Shown here piece by piece: positions 25,579-34,018 of a stretch of 64,000 nt of DNA. Position 1 is the stretch's first letter. Every line of letters starts with the position of its first letter. Under the pieces are notes generated by a model. The model saw only the letters and a program-made list of their open reading frames with translations. It was not told the origin of the DNA and did no database searches. A program made the translations under genes and the position numbers. The DNA comes from Streptomyces sp. TP-A0356 (GTDB lineage: Bacteria > Actinomycetota > Actinomycetes > Streptomycetales > Streptomycetaceae). The stretch is from positions 248,001 through 312,000 of the forward strand of contig NZ_BBZJ01000019.1 of assembly GCF_001417775.1 (NCBI RefSeq), written 5' to 3'.

Positions 25579-26310
25579 TCAGAGCCGCAGCAGCCACTGC
25601 CCGCCCCCCATGAGCGAACACAGCGACACCACGTGGAAGAGGAAGAGCCACAGCCCTGCCGGAACGTGGGTGAGCCGGGACAGCTGGTCCGCGTCCGAGT
25701 CCCGGGCGCCGCCGCGTGAGCGCTTGGCCTGGAGCTCGAAGGCCGGGCGCACGCCGCCGACCAGCAGGAACCACACCACGGCGTACGCGAACGCCGCCTG
25801 CACCTGGGGATCGGCCAGCCATGACACCAGCAGGAACGTGCCGCCGGTGAGGACCACGGTCAGCGCGCCGTAAGCGTTGCGGATCATCACCAGCATCGCC
25901 ACGAGCAGTACCGTGGCCAGCCACAGCAGCAGGGTGATGTGTCCGGCGGCGAGCAGTGCCGCGCCGCCGAGGCCGAGGAGCGGGGGCGCGGTGTAGCCCG
26001 CGGTGGCCGTGAGGATCATGCCGACGCCGTAGGGCTTGCCGCGGCTGACGGTGAGGCCGCTGGTGTCGGAGTGGAGCCGGATACCGGTGAGGGTCCGGCC
26101 GGTGAGCAGCGCGACCAGTCCGTGTCCGCCTTCGTGCGCGATGGTGATGGCGTTGCGCGATATCCGCCACAGCCCGTGCGGGACGACCACGGCGAGCGCG
26201 GCGACCAGGGTGGCCAGGACCACCCACAGGGCGGGATTGGGCTGGTTTCCGAAGACCCGGTCCCAGAGGCCGGGCAGCGAGCTCAGCGAGGTCGAGGCGG
26301 GGCTGTCCAT
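25579..26310 (-). CDS. M50-family membrane metallopeptidase
   Basis: 243 residues, six or so hydrophobic helices. The zinc motif HEGGH (in NAITIAHEGGHGLVALLTG, about residue 60) lies within a membrane segment, as in site-2-protease-like enzymes. A second conserved motif of the family (NPDG) is not obvious, and the nearest downstream candidate is poorly conserved, so it belongs to the short M50B-like group. The substrate is unknown; M50 proteases usually release regulators or clear signal-peptide remnants. Divergent from the SRAP gene with a 49-nt gap. Confidence 0.82.
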   Translation of the reverse strand: MDSPASTSLSSLPGLWDRVFGNQPNPALWVVLATLVAALAVVVPHGLWRISRNAITIAHEGGHGLVALLTGRTLTGIRLHSDTSGLTVSRGKPYGVGMILTATAGYTAPPLLGLGGAALLAAGHITLLLWLATVLLVAMLVMIRNAYGALTVVLTGGTFLLVSWLADPQVQAAFAYAVVWFLLVGGVRPAFELQAKRSRGGARDSDADQLSRLTHVPAGLWLFLFHVVSLCSLMGGGQWLLRL

Positions 26311-26359
26311 TGCTGGTTGTGGCTCCTGGGGTCTCGTCGGATCTGGCAGTGTGGCACGT

Positions 26360-27175
26360 ATGTGCGGACGGTATGCAGCAAGTCGCAGCCCCGAGGATCT
26401 CGCAGGAGTCTTTGAGATCGAGAACTGGGAGCCGGAGGAGACCCTGGCGCCCGACTACAACGTGGCCCCGACCAAGGAGGTCCACGCGGTCCTGGACCGT
26501 CCTGTGAAGGACGCCGGCGACCAGCGGCCGGTTCGCCAGCTGCGCAGACTCAAGTGGGGCCTCGTACCGTCCTGGGCCAAGTCGCCCGAGGGCGGCGCCC
26601 GGATGATCAACGCGCGCGCGGAGACCGTGCACGAGAAGCCGTCGTACCGCCGGGCCTTCGCCACCCGGCGCTGCATCCTGCCCGCCGACGGCTACTTCGA
26701 GTGGGTGACCGGAACGCAGGAACGCGACCTGGAGGTCGAGGGAAGGAAGAAGCGGCCGCGCAAGCAGCCGTACTTCGTGCTGCCCGCCGACGGCTCGGTC
26801 TTCGCGATGGCTGGTCTGTACGAGTTCTGGCGCGACCGGACGCTGCCCGACGACCACCCGGGGGCCTGGTGGGTGACCTGCTCGGTGATCACGACGGAGG
26901 CGGAGACGGCACCGCTGGCCGTGGCCCCGGCCGAGGGCCCGCGCTCCCTGTCCGACATCCACCCGCGCATGCCGCTGATGCTCACCCCGGACCGCTGGGA
27001 CGCCTGGCTCGACCCCTCCCGCACGGACCTCGACGACCTGCGCCCCCTGCTGGACGCGCCGCCCCCGGGACTGATGCGCGCCTACCCGGTCTCCACGGCG
27101 GTCAGCAACGTCCGCAACAACGGCCCGGAGCTGCTGAAGGAGCTGGAGGCGCCGGAAGAGGGCACACTCTTCTGA
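26360..27175 (+). CDS. SRAP (SOS response-associated peptidase, YedK/HMCES) protein
   Basis: 271 residues beginning MCGRYA: Cys2, exposed after methionine removal, forms the thiazolidine DNA-protein crosslink at abasic sites in single-stranded DNA. The other active-site elements are present: RLKWGLVPSWA, INARAETV with the conserved Asn and Glu, RRCILPADGYFEW, and HPRMPLML near the C-terminus containing the catalytic His. Role: protection of abasic sites at replication forks. A roughly 20-residue basic insertion (EGRKKRPRKQ) is typical of the actinobacterial form. The hydrolase gene follows after one base. Confidence 0.94.
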   Translation: MCGRYAASRSPEDLAGVFEIENWEPEETLAPDYNVAPTKEVHAVLDRPVKDAGDQRPVRQLRRLKWGLVPSWAKSPEGGARMINARAETVHEKPSYRRAFATRRCILPADGYFEWVTGTQERDLEVEGRKKRPRKQPYFVLPADGSVFAMAGLYEFWRDRTLPDDHPGAWWVTCSVITTEAETAPLAVAPAEGPRSLSDIHPRMPLMLTPDRWDAWLDPSRTDLDDLRPLLDAPPPGLMRAYPVSTAVSNVRNNGPELLKELEAPEEGTLF

Positions 27176-27176
27176 C

Positions 27177-27812
27177 GTGACGGATGTGACAGAGAGCGTC
27201 CAGACCGACGCCGGTGCGGCCCGTGTCACCTGGCACCGGGCGAAGCGGGCGAAGCTCGTGCTCGCCGTCGGCCATGGGGCCGGCGGGGGCATCGAGGCCC
27301 GTGATCTCCAGGCGCTGGCCCGGGTGCTGCCCGGGCACGGCGTGAGCGTCGCGCTGGTGGAGCAACCCTGGCGGGTCGCGGGGAAGAAGGTCGCGCCCGC
27401 GCCGAAGACGCTGGACGTGGGCTGGCGCGGAGTGTGGTCCGCCCTGGAGAGGCCAGGTGCGCCGGTGATCGCCGGCGGCCGCAGCGCCGGGGCCCGCGTC
27501 GCCTGCCGCACGGCCACCGAACTCGGTGCCGTCGCCGTCCTCGCGCTGAGCTTCCCCCTCCACCCGCCGGGCAGGCCCGAGAAGTCGCGTGCCGGCGAAC
27601 TGCTCGGCGCGGGGGTGCCCACGCTCGTCGTGCAGGGCGGCAGCGATCCGTTCGGCGGACCGCAGGAGTTCCCGCACGGGCCGTACGCACTCGTCGAGGT
27701 GCCGTACGGCGATCACGGCTTCGCCGTCCCCAAGCGCGCGGACATCACCCAGGAACAGGCCCTGGAGATCATCACCGATGCCGTGGTGGAGTGGACCGCG
27801 TCACTCGGGTGA
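27177..27812 (+). CDS. Alpha/beta hydrolase of the KANL3/Tex30 type
   Basis: 211 residues. LAVGHGAGGGIEA corresponds to the oxyanion region, IAGGRSAGARVACR is a GxSxG-like nucleophile elbow (GRSAG, about residue 105), VVQGGSDPFGG carries the acidic residue and YGDHGFAVP the histidine. The four elements form a plausible catalytic triad of a small dienelactone-hydrolase-like protein. The GTG start lies one base after the SRAP stop, so the two are coupled. Substrate unknown. Confidence 0.85.
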   Translation: MTDVTESVQTDAGAARVTWHRAKRAKLVLAVGHGAGGGIEARDLQALARVLPGHGVSVALVEQPWRVAGKKVAPAPKTLDVGWRGVWSALERPGAPVIAGGRSAGARVACRTATELGAVAVLALSFPLHPPGRPEKSRAGELLGAGVPTLVVQGGSDPFGGPQEFPHGPYALVEVPYGDHGFAVPKRADITQEQALEIITDAVVEWTASLG

Positions 27813-27817
27813 CGCCC

Positions 27818-27844
27818 GGGAATGCCGTGGGGTGGACCACTGTT
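27818..27844 (+). promoter_or_regulatory. SigR-dependent promoter of sigR (p2-like)
   Basis: GGGAAT at 27818-27823 and GTT at 27842-27844 are separated by exactly 18 bp, matching the SigR consensus GGAAT-N18-GTT. It lies 59 nt upstream of the long-form start codon and 224 nt upstream of the short-form start. This reproduces the autoregulatory sigRp2 described for S. coelicolor. Confidence 0.88.
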
Positions 27845-28067
27845 GTGCGGATCAGACAGCACGAGCCGTGCTGCACCGTACATACGAGAGGAAGTCCGCC
27901 GCATGGGTTCGACCATCTGCCCGAGCCGCAGCAGTCGCGCTGACCTGGACTGGACGGTGCTGCACGCGACGAAGGCCGCCCCTGTTCGGGCGGCGGCGGG
28001 CGGGGATGTTCGTCTATCCTCCGATTCCAGTGGGACCGCTTTCGGTCCTGCCACATCGCTGGAGGAG

Positions 28068-28751
28068 GTGGGTCCGGTCACTGGGACCGACGCAGGGACC
28101 GATCACGGCCAGGCGGAGCAGCCCGAGGGCCGGGGCACGGGCGTGGAGTCGTCCGCCGAGCGCAGTGCGCGCTTCGAGCGGGACGCGCTCGAGTTCCTAG
28201 ACCAGATGTATTCGGCCGCACTGCGGATGACGCGCAACCCGGCAGACGCCGAGGACCTGGTGCAGGAGACGTACGCGAAGGCGTACGCGTCCTTCCACCA
28301 GTTCCGTGAGGGCACCAACCTCAAGGCATGGCTGTACCGGATCCTCACGAACACCTTCATCAACTCCTACCGCAAGAAGCAGCGCGAACCCCAGCGCAGC
28401 GCGGCGGAGGAGATCGAGGACTGGCAGCTCGCGCGCGCCGAGTCGCACATGTCGACCGGTCTGCGCTCCGCCGAGTCGCAGGCGCTCGACCACCTGCCCG
28501 ACTCGGACGTCAAGGAAGCGCTGCAGGCGATTCCCGAGGAATTCCGCATCGCCGTCTATCTCGCGGACGTAGAGGGCTTTGCGTACAAGGAGATCGCCGA
28601 CATCATGGGGACACCCATCGGCACGGTGATGTCCCGGCTGCACCGGGGCCGCCGTCAACTGCGCGGCATGCTTGAGGACTACGCCCGCGAGCGCGGGCTG
28701 GTCCCGGCCGGCGCCGGAGAGTCGAACGAAGCGAAAGGTTCGGGCTCATGA
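28068..28751 (+). CDS. sigR: ECF sigma factor SigR (thiol-oxidative stress)
   Basis: 227 residues from GTG 28068 (VGPVTGTDAGTDHG), the size of S. coelicolor SigR. Region 2 spans FLDQMYSAALRMTRNPADAEDLVQETYAKAYASF with the -10 recognition helix LKAWLYRILTNTFIN; region 4 has EIADIMGTPIGTVMSRLHRGRRQLRG. SigR directs transcription of thioredoxin, mycothiol and proteolysis genes after disulfide stress. An in-frame ATG at 27903 lies exactly 55 codons upstream with its own AGAGGAAG ribosome binding site, giving the longer, unstable sigma-R-prime isoform known in S. coelicolor. The rsrA start overlaps the stop. Confidence 0.97.
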   Translation: MGPVTGTDAGTDHGQAEQPEGRGTGVESSAERSARFERDALEFLDQMYSAALRMTRNPADAEDLVQETYAKAYASFHQFREGTNLKAWLYRILTNTFINSYRKKQREPQRSAAEEIEDWQLARAESHMSTGLRSAESQALDHLPDSDVKEALQAIPEEFRIAVYLADVEGFAYKEIADIMGTPIGTVMSRLHRGRRQLRGMLEDYARERGLVPAGAGESNEAKGSGS

Positions 28752-29050
28752 GCTGCGGAGAGCCGCACGAGACGGACTGCAGTGAGGTACTCGACCATCT
28801 CTACGAGTTCCTCGACAGTGAGATGCCGGACCTCGACCGCACCAAGTTCCAGCACCACTTCGAGGAATGCTCGCCGTGCCTGGAGAAGTACGGACTCGAA
28901 CAGGCCGTGAAGAAGCTGGTCAAGCGGTGCTGTGGGCATGACGACGTGCCGAGCGATCTCCGCGCCAAGGTCATGGGCCGCATCGAGCTGATCCGCGCGG
29001 GCCAGACGGTGCCCGAGCACGACGTGACCGCGACACCGCAGGAGTCCTGA
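28748..29050 (+). CDS. rsrA: Redox-sensing zinc anti-sigma factor RsrA
   Basis: 100 residues, overlapping sigR by ATGA. All residues described as important in S. coelicolor RsrA are at the same numbers: Cys3, Cys11, His37, Cys41, Cys44, Cys61 and Cys62, with the HxxxCxxC zinc motif in HHFEECSPC. Reduced, zinc-bound RsrA holds SigR inactive; disulfide formation releases zinc and SigR. Overlap with sigR ensures stoichiometric synthesis. A perfect terminator hairpin follows. Confidence 0.97.
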   Translation: MSCGEPHETDCSEVLDHLYEFLDSEMPDLDRTKFQHHFEECSPCLEKYGLEQAVKKLVKRCCGHDDVPSDLRAKVMGRIELIRAGQTVPEHDVTATPQES

Positions 29051-29104
29051 ACTCCAGTTCGGAGACCGTGGTCAAGCTCCGAAGGGTCGTCACCCGAATG
29101 TGCT

Positions 29105-29131
29105 AATCCGCGGGTCATGGGCCCGCGGATT
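29105..29131 (+). terminator. Terminator of sigR-rsrA
   Basis: AATCCGCGGG and CCCGCGGATT, perfect 10-bp arms with a 7-nt loop, followed by TCCCCC. Confidence 0.8.
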
Positions 29132-29245
29132 CCCCCAAACACCGCCCCCACGTGCGGGCCTCCCCTCTAGGCTCCGGAGCCTGAAAGGGGCATGACCGGG
29201 CCCGTTCGGTTTCGGGACCGGGCGCGGGTTCGGGGAAGGTGCGTC

Positions 29246-30640
29246 ATGGGGCCGGTTCGGGCAGGGGCACGCGTCTACGTCGGCTGTGCCGTCGTCGGTG
29301 CCCTGGTGTGCGTGGCCCCGGTGCCGGACATCCGGGCTCCCTGGTGGGTGGTCGTCCTGCTCACCGCGCTCTACGCCGGCTGCGAACACATCCCCAGGTG
29401 CCGTCCCGTCGGCGGCAGGCCCCCCGAGGGCATGGGAATCTTCTTCCCGGTCCTGCTCGCCGGGGCCTTTCTGCTGCCGCCCCCGGCCGCCGCGCTCGTG
29501 CCGCTGCCCGGGGCCCTGTTCGCTCCCGTCGCACAGCGGCCGCCGTGGCTGCGCCGGTTCTGGCGGGCCGCCCAGCTCGCCCTCGCCGTGTGGGCCGCCT
29601 CCCGTGTGCACTGGGCGCTGGGCGGACGTGACGCCGTGGTCGGTCCCCGCTTCCCGTACGCGCTCGCGCCCGCCGGGGCCGCCGTGGTGGCCTTCTGCCT
29701 GGTGCTGACCGCGCTCGACGTCGGCATCCGGGCGCTGGCCGAAGGGGGGCCGGGGCGAGGGGGGTGGTGCCCCCTGCTCGAGCGGGGCCGAGAGCTCGGG
29801 GGAGCCTGGCGCGGGCTGTTCCTGCGCTCCCTCGCACCCATCGGCGTGCACGGGCTGGCCGGGCTGATGATGGCCGTCCTGTGGCGCAGCCCGTACGGTC
29901 CGGTCTCCGCTCTGCTCGTGCTGCTGCCCATGTACGTGTCCTGCTGGGTCTTCGCCCAGTACCACCGGGAGCGGGCCGCCCACCAGGCGACGATCCGCGC
30001 GCTCGTCCAGGCCGTCGACATCAAGGACGGATACACCCGCGGGCACAGCGAGCGGGTCGGGCAGGCCTCGATGATGATCGCGCGCGAACTCGGCATGGAC
30101 GACGAGCGCGTCGAGGTGCTGCGGTTCGCCGGGATCCTGCACGATGTCGGCAAACTCGGCGTTCCCACCCGGCTGTTGCGCAAGGACGGGCCGCTCACCC
30201 CGCAGGAGCGGCGGATCATCGAGCTGCACCCCGAGTACGGCCATGAGATGGTCCGCGGGATCGGGTTCCTCGGCGAGGCGCGGTCCGCGATCCTCCACCA
30301 CCACGAGCGGTTGGACGGCAGCGGCTATCCGTACGGGCTCGCGGGCCGGCAGATCCCGGAGTTCGCCCGGGTCGTGGCGGTCGCCGACGCCTTCGACGCG
30401 ATGACCTCCACCCGCTCCTACCGGCGTGCGCGTCCCGTCGCGGCGGCGCTGGAGGAACTGGAGCGGTGCGCGGGAGCCCAGTTCGACCCGGCGATGGTCC
30501 GGGCGCTGATACGCGCGCTGGACCGGCATGGCTGGCACCCGGCGGTGACCGCGGACGAGATACGCGGAAACGTACCGGCACCGGCCGTGCCCATGGCGGG
30601 CCGGCCGGCGGGACAGCCGCACGGCGGGGGCCGCGCGTGA
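29246..30640 (+). CDS. Membrane HD-GYP domain protein (putative c-di-GMP phosphodiesterase)
   Basis: 464 residues from ATG 29246 (GGAAGG six bases upstream). Residues about 1-245 contain six or so hydrophobic segments. The C-terminal HD-GYP domain (about 255-430) has GHSERVG, the metal-binding HDVGKLGVP, HPEYGHEM and HHERLDGSGYPYGLAG, i.e. both the HD and GYP signatures are complete. Members hydrolyse cyclic di-GMP, a major developmental signal in Streptomyces; the paired HD-GYP proteins HdgA/HdgB of S. venezuelae are the closest described proteins I know of. It overlaps the next gene by GTGA. Confidence 0.9.
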   Translation: MGPVRAGARVYVGCAVVGALVCVAPVPDIRAPWWVVVLLTALYAGCEHIPRCRPVGGRPPEGMGIFFPVLLAGAFLLPPPAAALVPLPGALFAPVAQRPPWLRRFWRAAQLALAVWAASRVHWALGGRDAVVGPRFPYALAPAGAAVVAFCLVLTALDVGIRALAEGGPGRGGWCPLLERGRELGGAWRGLFLRSLAPIGVHGLAGLMMAVLWRSPYGPVSALLVLLPMYVSCWVFAQYHRERAAHQATIRALVQAVDIKDGYTRGHSERVGQASMMIARELGMDDERVEVLRFAGILHDVGKLGVPTRLLRKDGPLTPQERRIIELHPEYGHEMVRGIGFLGEARSAILHHHERLDGSGYPYGLAGRQIPEFARVVAVADAFDAMTSTRSYRRARPVAAALEELERCAGAQFDPAMVRALIRALDRHGWHPAVTADEIRGNVPAPAVPMAGRPAGQPHGGGRA

Positions 30641-31881
30641 CCGCGGGCCGTCTCCCCCTCGTCCTCACCCACGGGACGGCCGCGCTCCTGGCCGCCGGCT
30701 CCCTGTGCCTCACACTCTGGCGCGGGCTGGACGATCCGGTCGTCGCCCTCGCCTTCGGGGCGCTCGTCGCGGTGGGGGAGCTGTCCCGGTGGAGCGGCAG
30801 CGACGAGCGGGAGCCGGCGCCCCTGGGGGCCGCCGGGGCGCTCTCCTACGCCCTGCTCGGGCAGAACGCCGGGCAGCCCACCCATCACGGGGTGCCGCAG
30901 GTCGTCACCGTGGTCCTCGCCGCCACTCTCGTCGGCTGCGTCCCGCATGTGGCCCGCGGCCACGGATCCACCGCCGACCACCTCACCCGCCGCCTCCTCA
31001 CCGTCGCCTTCGCCACCCTCTGCTTCCAACCCCTCTACCACCGGGGCGAGTTGCACGGCTGGGACGGACCCGCCTGCGCGCTGCTCGTCGTCGCCCTGCT
31101 CGTCCTCACCGCGCTCTGCGACGCCGTGCTCGCCGCGGCGCTGGCGCACTCCCGGACCCGCTGGCCCTTCGGGCCGCTGCTGCGCGACGAGTTGCGGGCC
31201 AGACTCGGCATCGGCTCCGCCGTGTGCGCGACCGGAGCCGTGATGTCGCCGGCCGTCGCGGTCGTGGGCCTGTGGGCGCTGCCCGTCTTCTCCCTGCCGC
31301 TGCTGCTCACCCAGCTCTCCTACCGGCGCTACGCGGCCGTACGCACCACCTACCGGCAGACCATCACCTCCCTGGCACGCGCCACCGAGATCGCCGGGTA
31401 CACGCCTGCCGGGCACGCCCGCCGCGTGGCCACGCTCAGCCGGGCCGTCGGGCGGGAGCTGGGCCTGACCGAGCCCGAGCTGACCGTGCTGGAGTACGCG
31501 GCCCTCATGCACGACATCGGGCAGCTCAGCCTCGTCGATCCGGTGCCCGCCGGTGCCACCGCCGCACTGCCCGCCGAGGAACAGCGGCGCATCGCCCTCC
31601 TCGGCGGCGCCGTCGTACGCCAGACCGGCGTGGACGCCGAGGTCGCGGTCGTCGTGGAGCGGCAGGCGGACCCGTACCGGGAACAGCCGGTCAGCGCCAG
31701 AATCGTCCGGGCCGTGAACGCGTACGAGGAGATGGTGCGGGAAGAAGCCGGACCGGGAGGACCGCTCAGCGCGCTGGAGCGGCTGCGGCTCGCCTGCGCG
31801 CGTGACTACGAGCCCGAGGTCGTGGAGTCACTCGCCAGGGTGTTGCAGAGAGACGGTCTGACCCTGCCTACGGCGGGGTAA
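30637..31881 (+). CDS. Membrane HD-domain protein, GYP motif absent
   Basis: 414 residues, GTG start overlapping the preceding stop. Layout mirrors its neighbour: multiple membrane segments over residues about 1-240, then an HD domain with AGHARRVATLSRAVG and MHDIGQLSL. The GYP half (HHExxDGSGYP) is replaced by VVVERQADPYREQPV, so it is unlikely to be a canonical c-di-GMP phosphodiesterase. It may be a degenerate regulatory partner of the upstream HD-GYP protein or hydrolyse a different phosphoester. The pairing and coupling argue for joint action. Confidence 0.85.
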   Translation: MTAGRLPLVLTHGTAALLAAGSLCLTLWRGLDDPVVALAFGALVAVGELSRWSGSDEREPAPLGAAGALSYALLGQNAGQPTHHGVPQVVTVVLAATLVGCVPHVARGHGSTADHLTRRLLTVAFATLCFQPLYHRGELHGWDGPACALLVVALLVLTALCDAVLAAALAHSRTRWPFGPLLRDELRARLGIGSAVCATGAVMSPAVAVVGLWALPVFSLPLLLTQLSYRRYAAVRTTYRQTITSLARATEIAGYTPAGHARRVATLSRAVGRELGLTEPELTVLEYAALMHDIGQLSLVDPVPAGATAALPAEEQRRIALLGGAVVRQTGVDAEVAVVVERQADPYREQPVSARIVRAVNAYEEMVREEAGPGGPLSALERLRLACARDYEPEVVESLARVLQRDGLTLPTAG

Positions 31882-31976
31882 CCCATGGGTAATGAGCGCC
31901 CGTCCGGCCGTACGTGGTTGGATGCCAGGAGAGGGTGTTCGGGGGCACAGCTCGGCCCGTGGCCCCCGCAAACGTC

Positions 31977-32024
31977 AAGGAACTGGCAGGCGGGAATCGC
32001 AAGGGACTGGCAGGCGGGAATCGT
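31977..32024 (+). repeat. 24-bp tandem duplication upstream of a TPR-like gene
   Basis: Two adjacent 24-nt copies (31977-32000 and 32001-32024) differing at two bases, each containing CTGGCAGGCGGGAATCG. The second copy ends at the proposed GTG start at 32023. Confidence 0.85.
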
Positions 32025-33000
32025 GAGGATCTTCGGGAAGGGACGGCACCGGCCCTCCGCCTCCTGGCGGCAGGCCACCGACCGCGCGTTCACGCTGATC
32101 GGCGACGGCCGGTACGAGGACGCGGGAGCGCTGCTGACCCGTGCCGCGGACCTGGAGCCCTGGTTGTCGGAGTCCTGGTTCAACCTCGCCCTGCTGCACA
32201 AGTTCCGCCACGACTGGGAGCAGGCCCGCACCGCCGGGCTGCGCGCGGTGGCCCTGCTGGACCGGGACACCGGGGCGCCCGACTGGTGGAACGTGGGCAT
32301 CGCCGCCACCGCCCTGCAGGACTGGCCGCTCGCCCGCCGTGCCTGGCAGGCGTACGGCCTGAGGGTGCCGGGCGGTGCTGTCTCCGGCGAGCCCACCGGG
32401 ATGGAGCTGGGCAGCGCCGCGGTGCGGCTGTCGCCGGAGGGCGAGGCGGAGGTCGTCTGGGGGCGCAGGCTGGACCCCGCGCGAATCGAGGTGCTCTCCA
32501 TCCCGCTGCCGTCCTCCGGGCGCCGCTGGGGCGAGGTCGTGCTGCACGACGGTGTACCGCACGGCGAGCGCACGACGGCCGCCGGGCACGCGTATCCCGT
32601 CTTCGACGAGATCGAGCTGTGGGCGCCCTCGCCGGTGCCGACCTGGGTCGTCCTGCTGGAGGCGGCGACCGAGGAGGACCGGGACGCGCTGGAGCAGCTG
32701 GCCGCCGACGCCGGCTTCGCCGCCGAGGACTGGTCCTCGTCCGTGCGGCTGCTGTGCCGTATGTGCTCCGAGTCGCGGATGCCGTCCGACGAGGGGGACG
32801 GCGAGCACCTCGACCCGCACGACCACAGCGAGCCCGGGCATCCCGGACCGCTGGGGCACCGCACGGACGGGCAGCTGTGGGTGCCGGAGCGCGAGTGCGG
32901 CATCGCGGCGCCGGCGTCGCTGGTGCGCGGGCTGCTGGACGGCTGGGTCGCGGACAGCCCCGACTCCCGGGACTGGCGGGATCTCGAAGAGGTCTGCTGA
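32023..33000 (+). CDS. TPR-like protein of unknown function
   Basis: About 325 residues from GTG 32023 (VRIFGKGRHRPSASW). Residues about 15-110 contain tetratricopeptide-like helices (ATDRAFTLIGDGRYEDAGALL, AADLEPWLSESWFNLALLHK). The rest is a mixed region with a tight CRMCSES cluster (about 245) and a segment CGIAAPASLVRGLLDGW near the C-terminus. I do not recognise an enzymatic domain. An in-frame ATG at 31885 exists but would translate through the 24-bp tandem repeat; I regard it as less likely. Conserved in Streptomyces between the HD pair and def. Confidence 0.75.
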   Translation: MRIFGKGRHRPSASWRQATDRAFTLIGDGRYEDAGALLTRAADLEPWLSESWFNLALLHKFRHDWEQARTAGLRAVALLDRDTGAPDWWNVGIAATALQDWPLARRAWQAYGLRVPGGAVSGEPTGMELGSAAVRLSPEGEAEVVWGRRLDPARIEVLSIPLPSSGRRWGEVVLHDGVPHGERTTAAGHAYPVFDEIELWAPSPVPTWVVLLEAATEEDRDALEQLAADAGFAAEDWSSSVRLLCRMCSESRMPSDEGDGEHLDPHDHSEPGHPGPLGHRTDGQLWVPERECGIAAPASLVRGLLDGWVADSPDSRDWRDLEEVC

Positions 33001-33096
33001 CCCGGTCGTGCCCAGGATCCCGGGGAGCACGCCCCGGCGCCCCGTAGGCTGTACGCGCAGGTTTTACCCAAGGTTGCAGGAAGGCGTACGTCGGTC

Positions 33097-33747
33097 ATGG
33101 CGCAGCAGGACACCGATCAGCAGCACGGGGGCGTGCTCCCCGTGGACGACGAGGGCTTCGTCATCGACACCGAGGACTGCGAGGAGCGCGAGACGGCCTG
33201 GCGTGAGCGCGGCACCTCGCGCCCGATCACGGTCGTCGGGAACCCGGTGCTGCACAAGGAGTGCAAGGACGTCACCGAGTTCGGCGAAGAGCTCGAGCAG
33301 CTGGTCGCCGACATGTTCGCCAGCCAGCGCACCGCCGAGGGCGTGGGCCTCGCCGCCAACCAGATCGGCGTCGACCTCAAGGTGTTCGTCTACGACTGCC
33401 AGGACGACGAGGGTGTACGGCACGTGGGCGTCGTCTGCAACCCCAGGCTCGTCGACCTGCCCGCCGACCGGCGCCGTCTCGACGACAGCAACGAGGGCTG
33501 CCTGTCCGTGCCGACCGCGTACGCGCCGCTCCCCCGCCCCGACTACGCCGAGGTCACCGGGCAGGACGAGAAGGGCAACCCGATCAAGGTGCGCGGCACG
33601 GGCTACTTCGCTCGGTGTTTGCAGCACGAGACGGATCACCTGTACGGCTACCTGTACATCGACCGGCTGTCCAAGCGCGAGCGCAAGGACGCGCTGCGGC
33701 AGATGGCCGAGAACGAGCCCCGCTACCCCGTGGTGGCCAACGACTGA
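33097..33747 (+). CDS. def: Peptide deformylase
   Basis: 216 residues with the three PDF motifs in order: GVGLAANQIG (about 86-95), EGCLSVP with the metal-ligand Cys, and QHETDHL supplying the two His and catalytic Glu. It removes the N-formyl group from nascent polypeptides. The N-terminal extension of about 45 acidic residues is usual for the actinobacterial housekeeping enzyme. A terminator hairpin (33761-33797) separates it from the terpene operon. Confidence 0.96.
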   Translation: MAQQDTDQQHGGVLPVDDEGFVIDTEDCEERETAWRERGTSRPITVVGNPVLHKECKDVTEFGEELEQLVADMFASQRTAEGVGLAANQIGVDLKVFVYDCQDDEGVRHVGVVCNPRLVDLPADRRRLDDSNEGCLSVPTAYAPLPRPDYAEVTGQDEKGNPIKVRGTGYFARCLQHETDHLYGYLYIDRLSKRERKDALRQMAENEPRYPVVAND

Positions 33748-33760
33748 GAGCTCACGATGG

Positions 33761-33797
33761 CGGCGCCTGGCCGGGGATCCCTCCCGACCAGGCGCCG
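33761..33797 (+). terminator. Terminator downstream of def
   Basis: CGGCGCCTGG and CCAGGCGCCG form a perfect 10-bp stem around a 17-nt loop, 13 nt after the def stop. Confidence 0.7.
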
Positions 33798-34018
33798 TTC
33801 ATATGTGCGTCGGACATCCGATCCCCTGTACGCATGAACTAACTCATATTCAGTCAAATAGGCGAGGTTCTCGGCATCCTGGGGGAGCCTGTGGAGCAAA
33901 TCCGTTCCCAGACCGGTCAGTTGTAGTGCTGAATGGATTGCGCGGGGATACGCAACGGCGTGCGCCCGGCACGGCGGGAGGGGCGTGTCGCCAACCGGCG
34001 GCTGAGAGGGGTTTGTTC

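Noticed and set aside
31992..32021. SigR promoters within the 24-bp repeats (GGGAAT elements)
   Set aside because: No GTT occurs 18-19 bp downstream of either copy.
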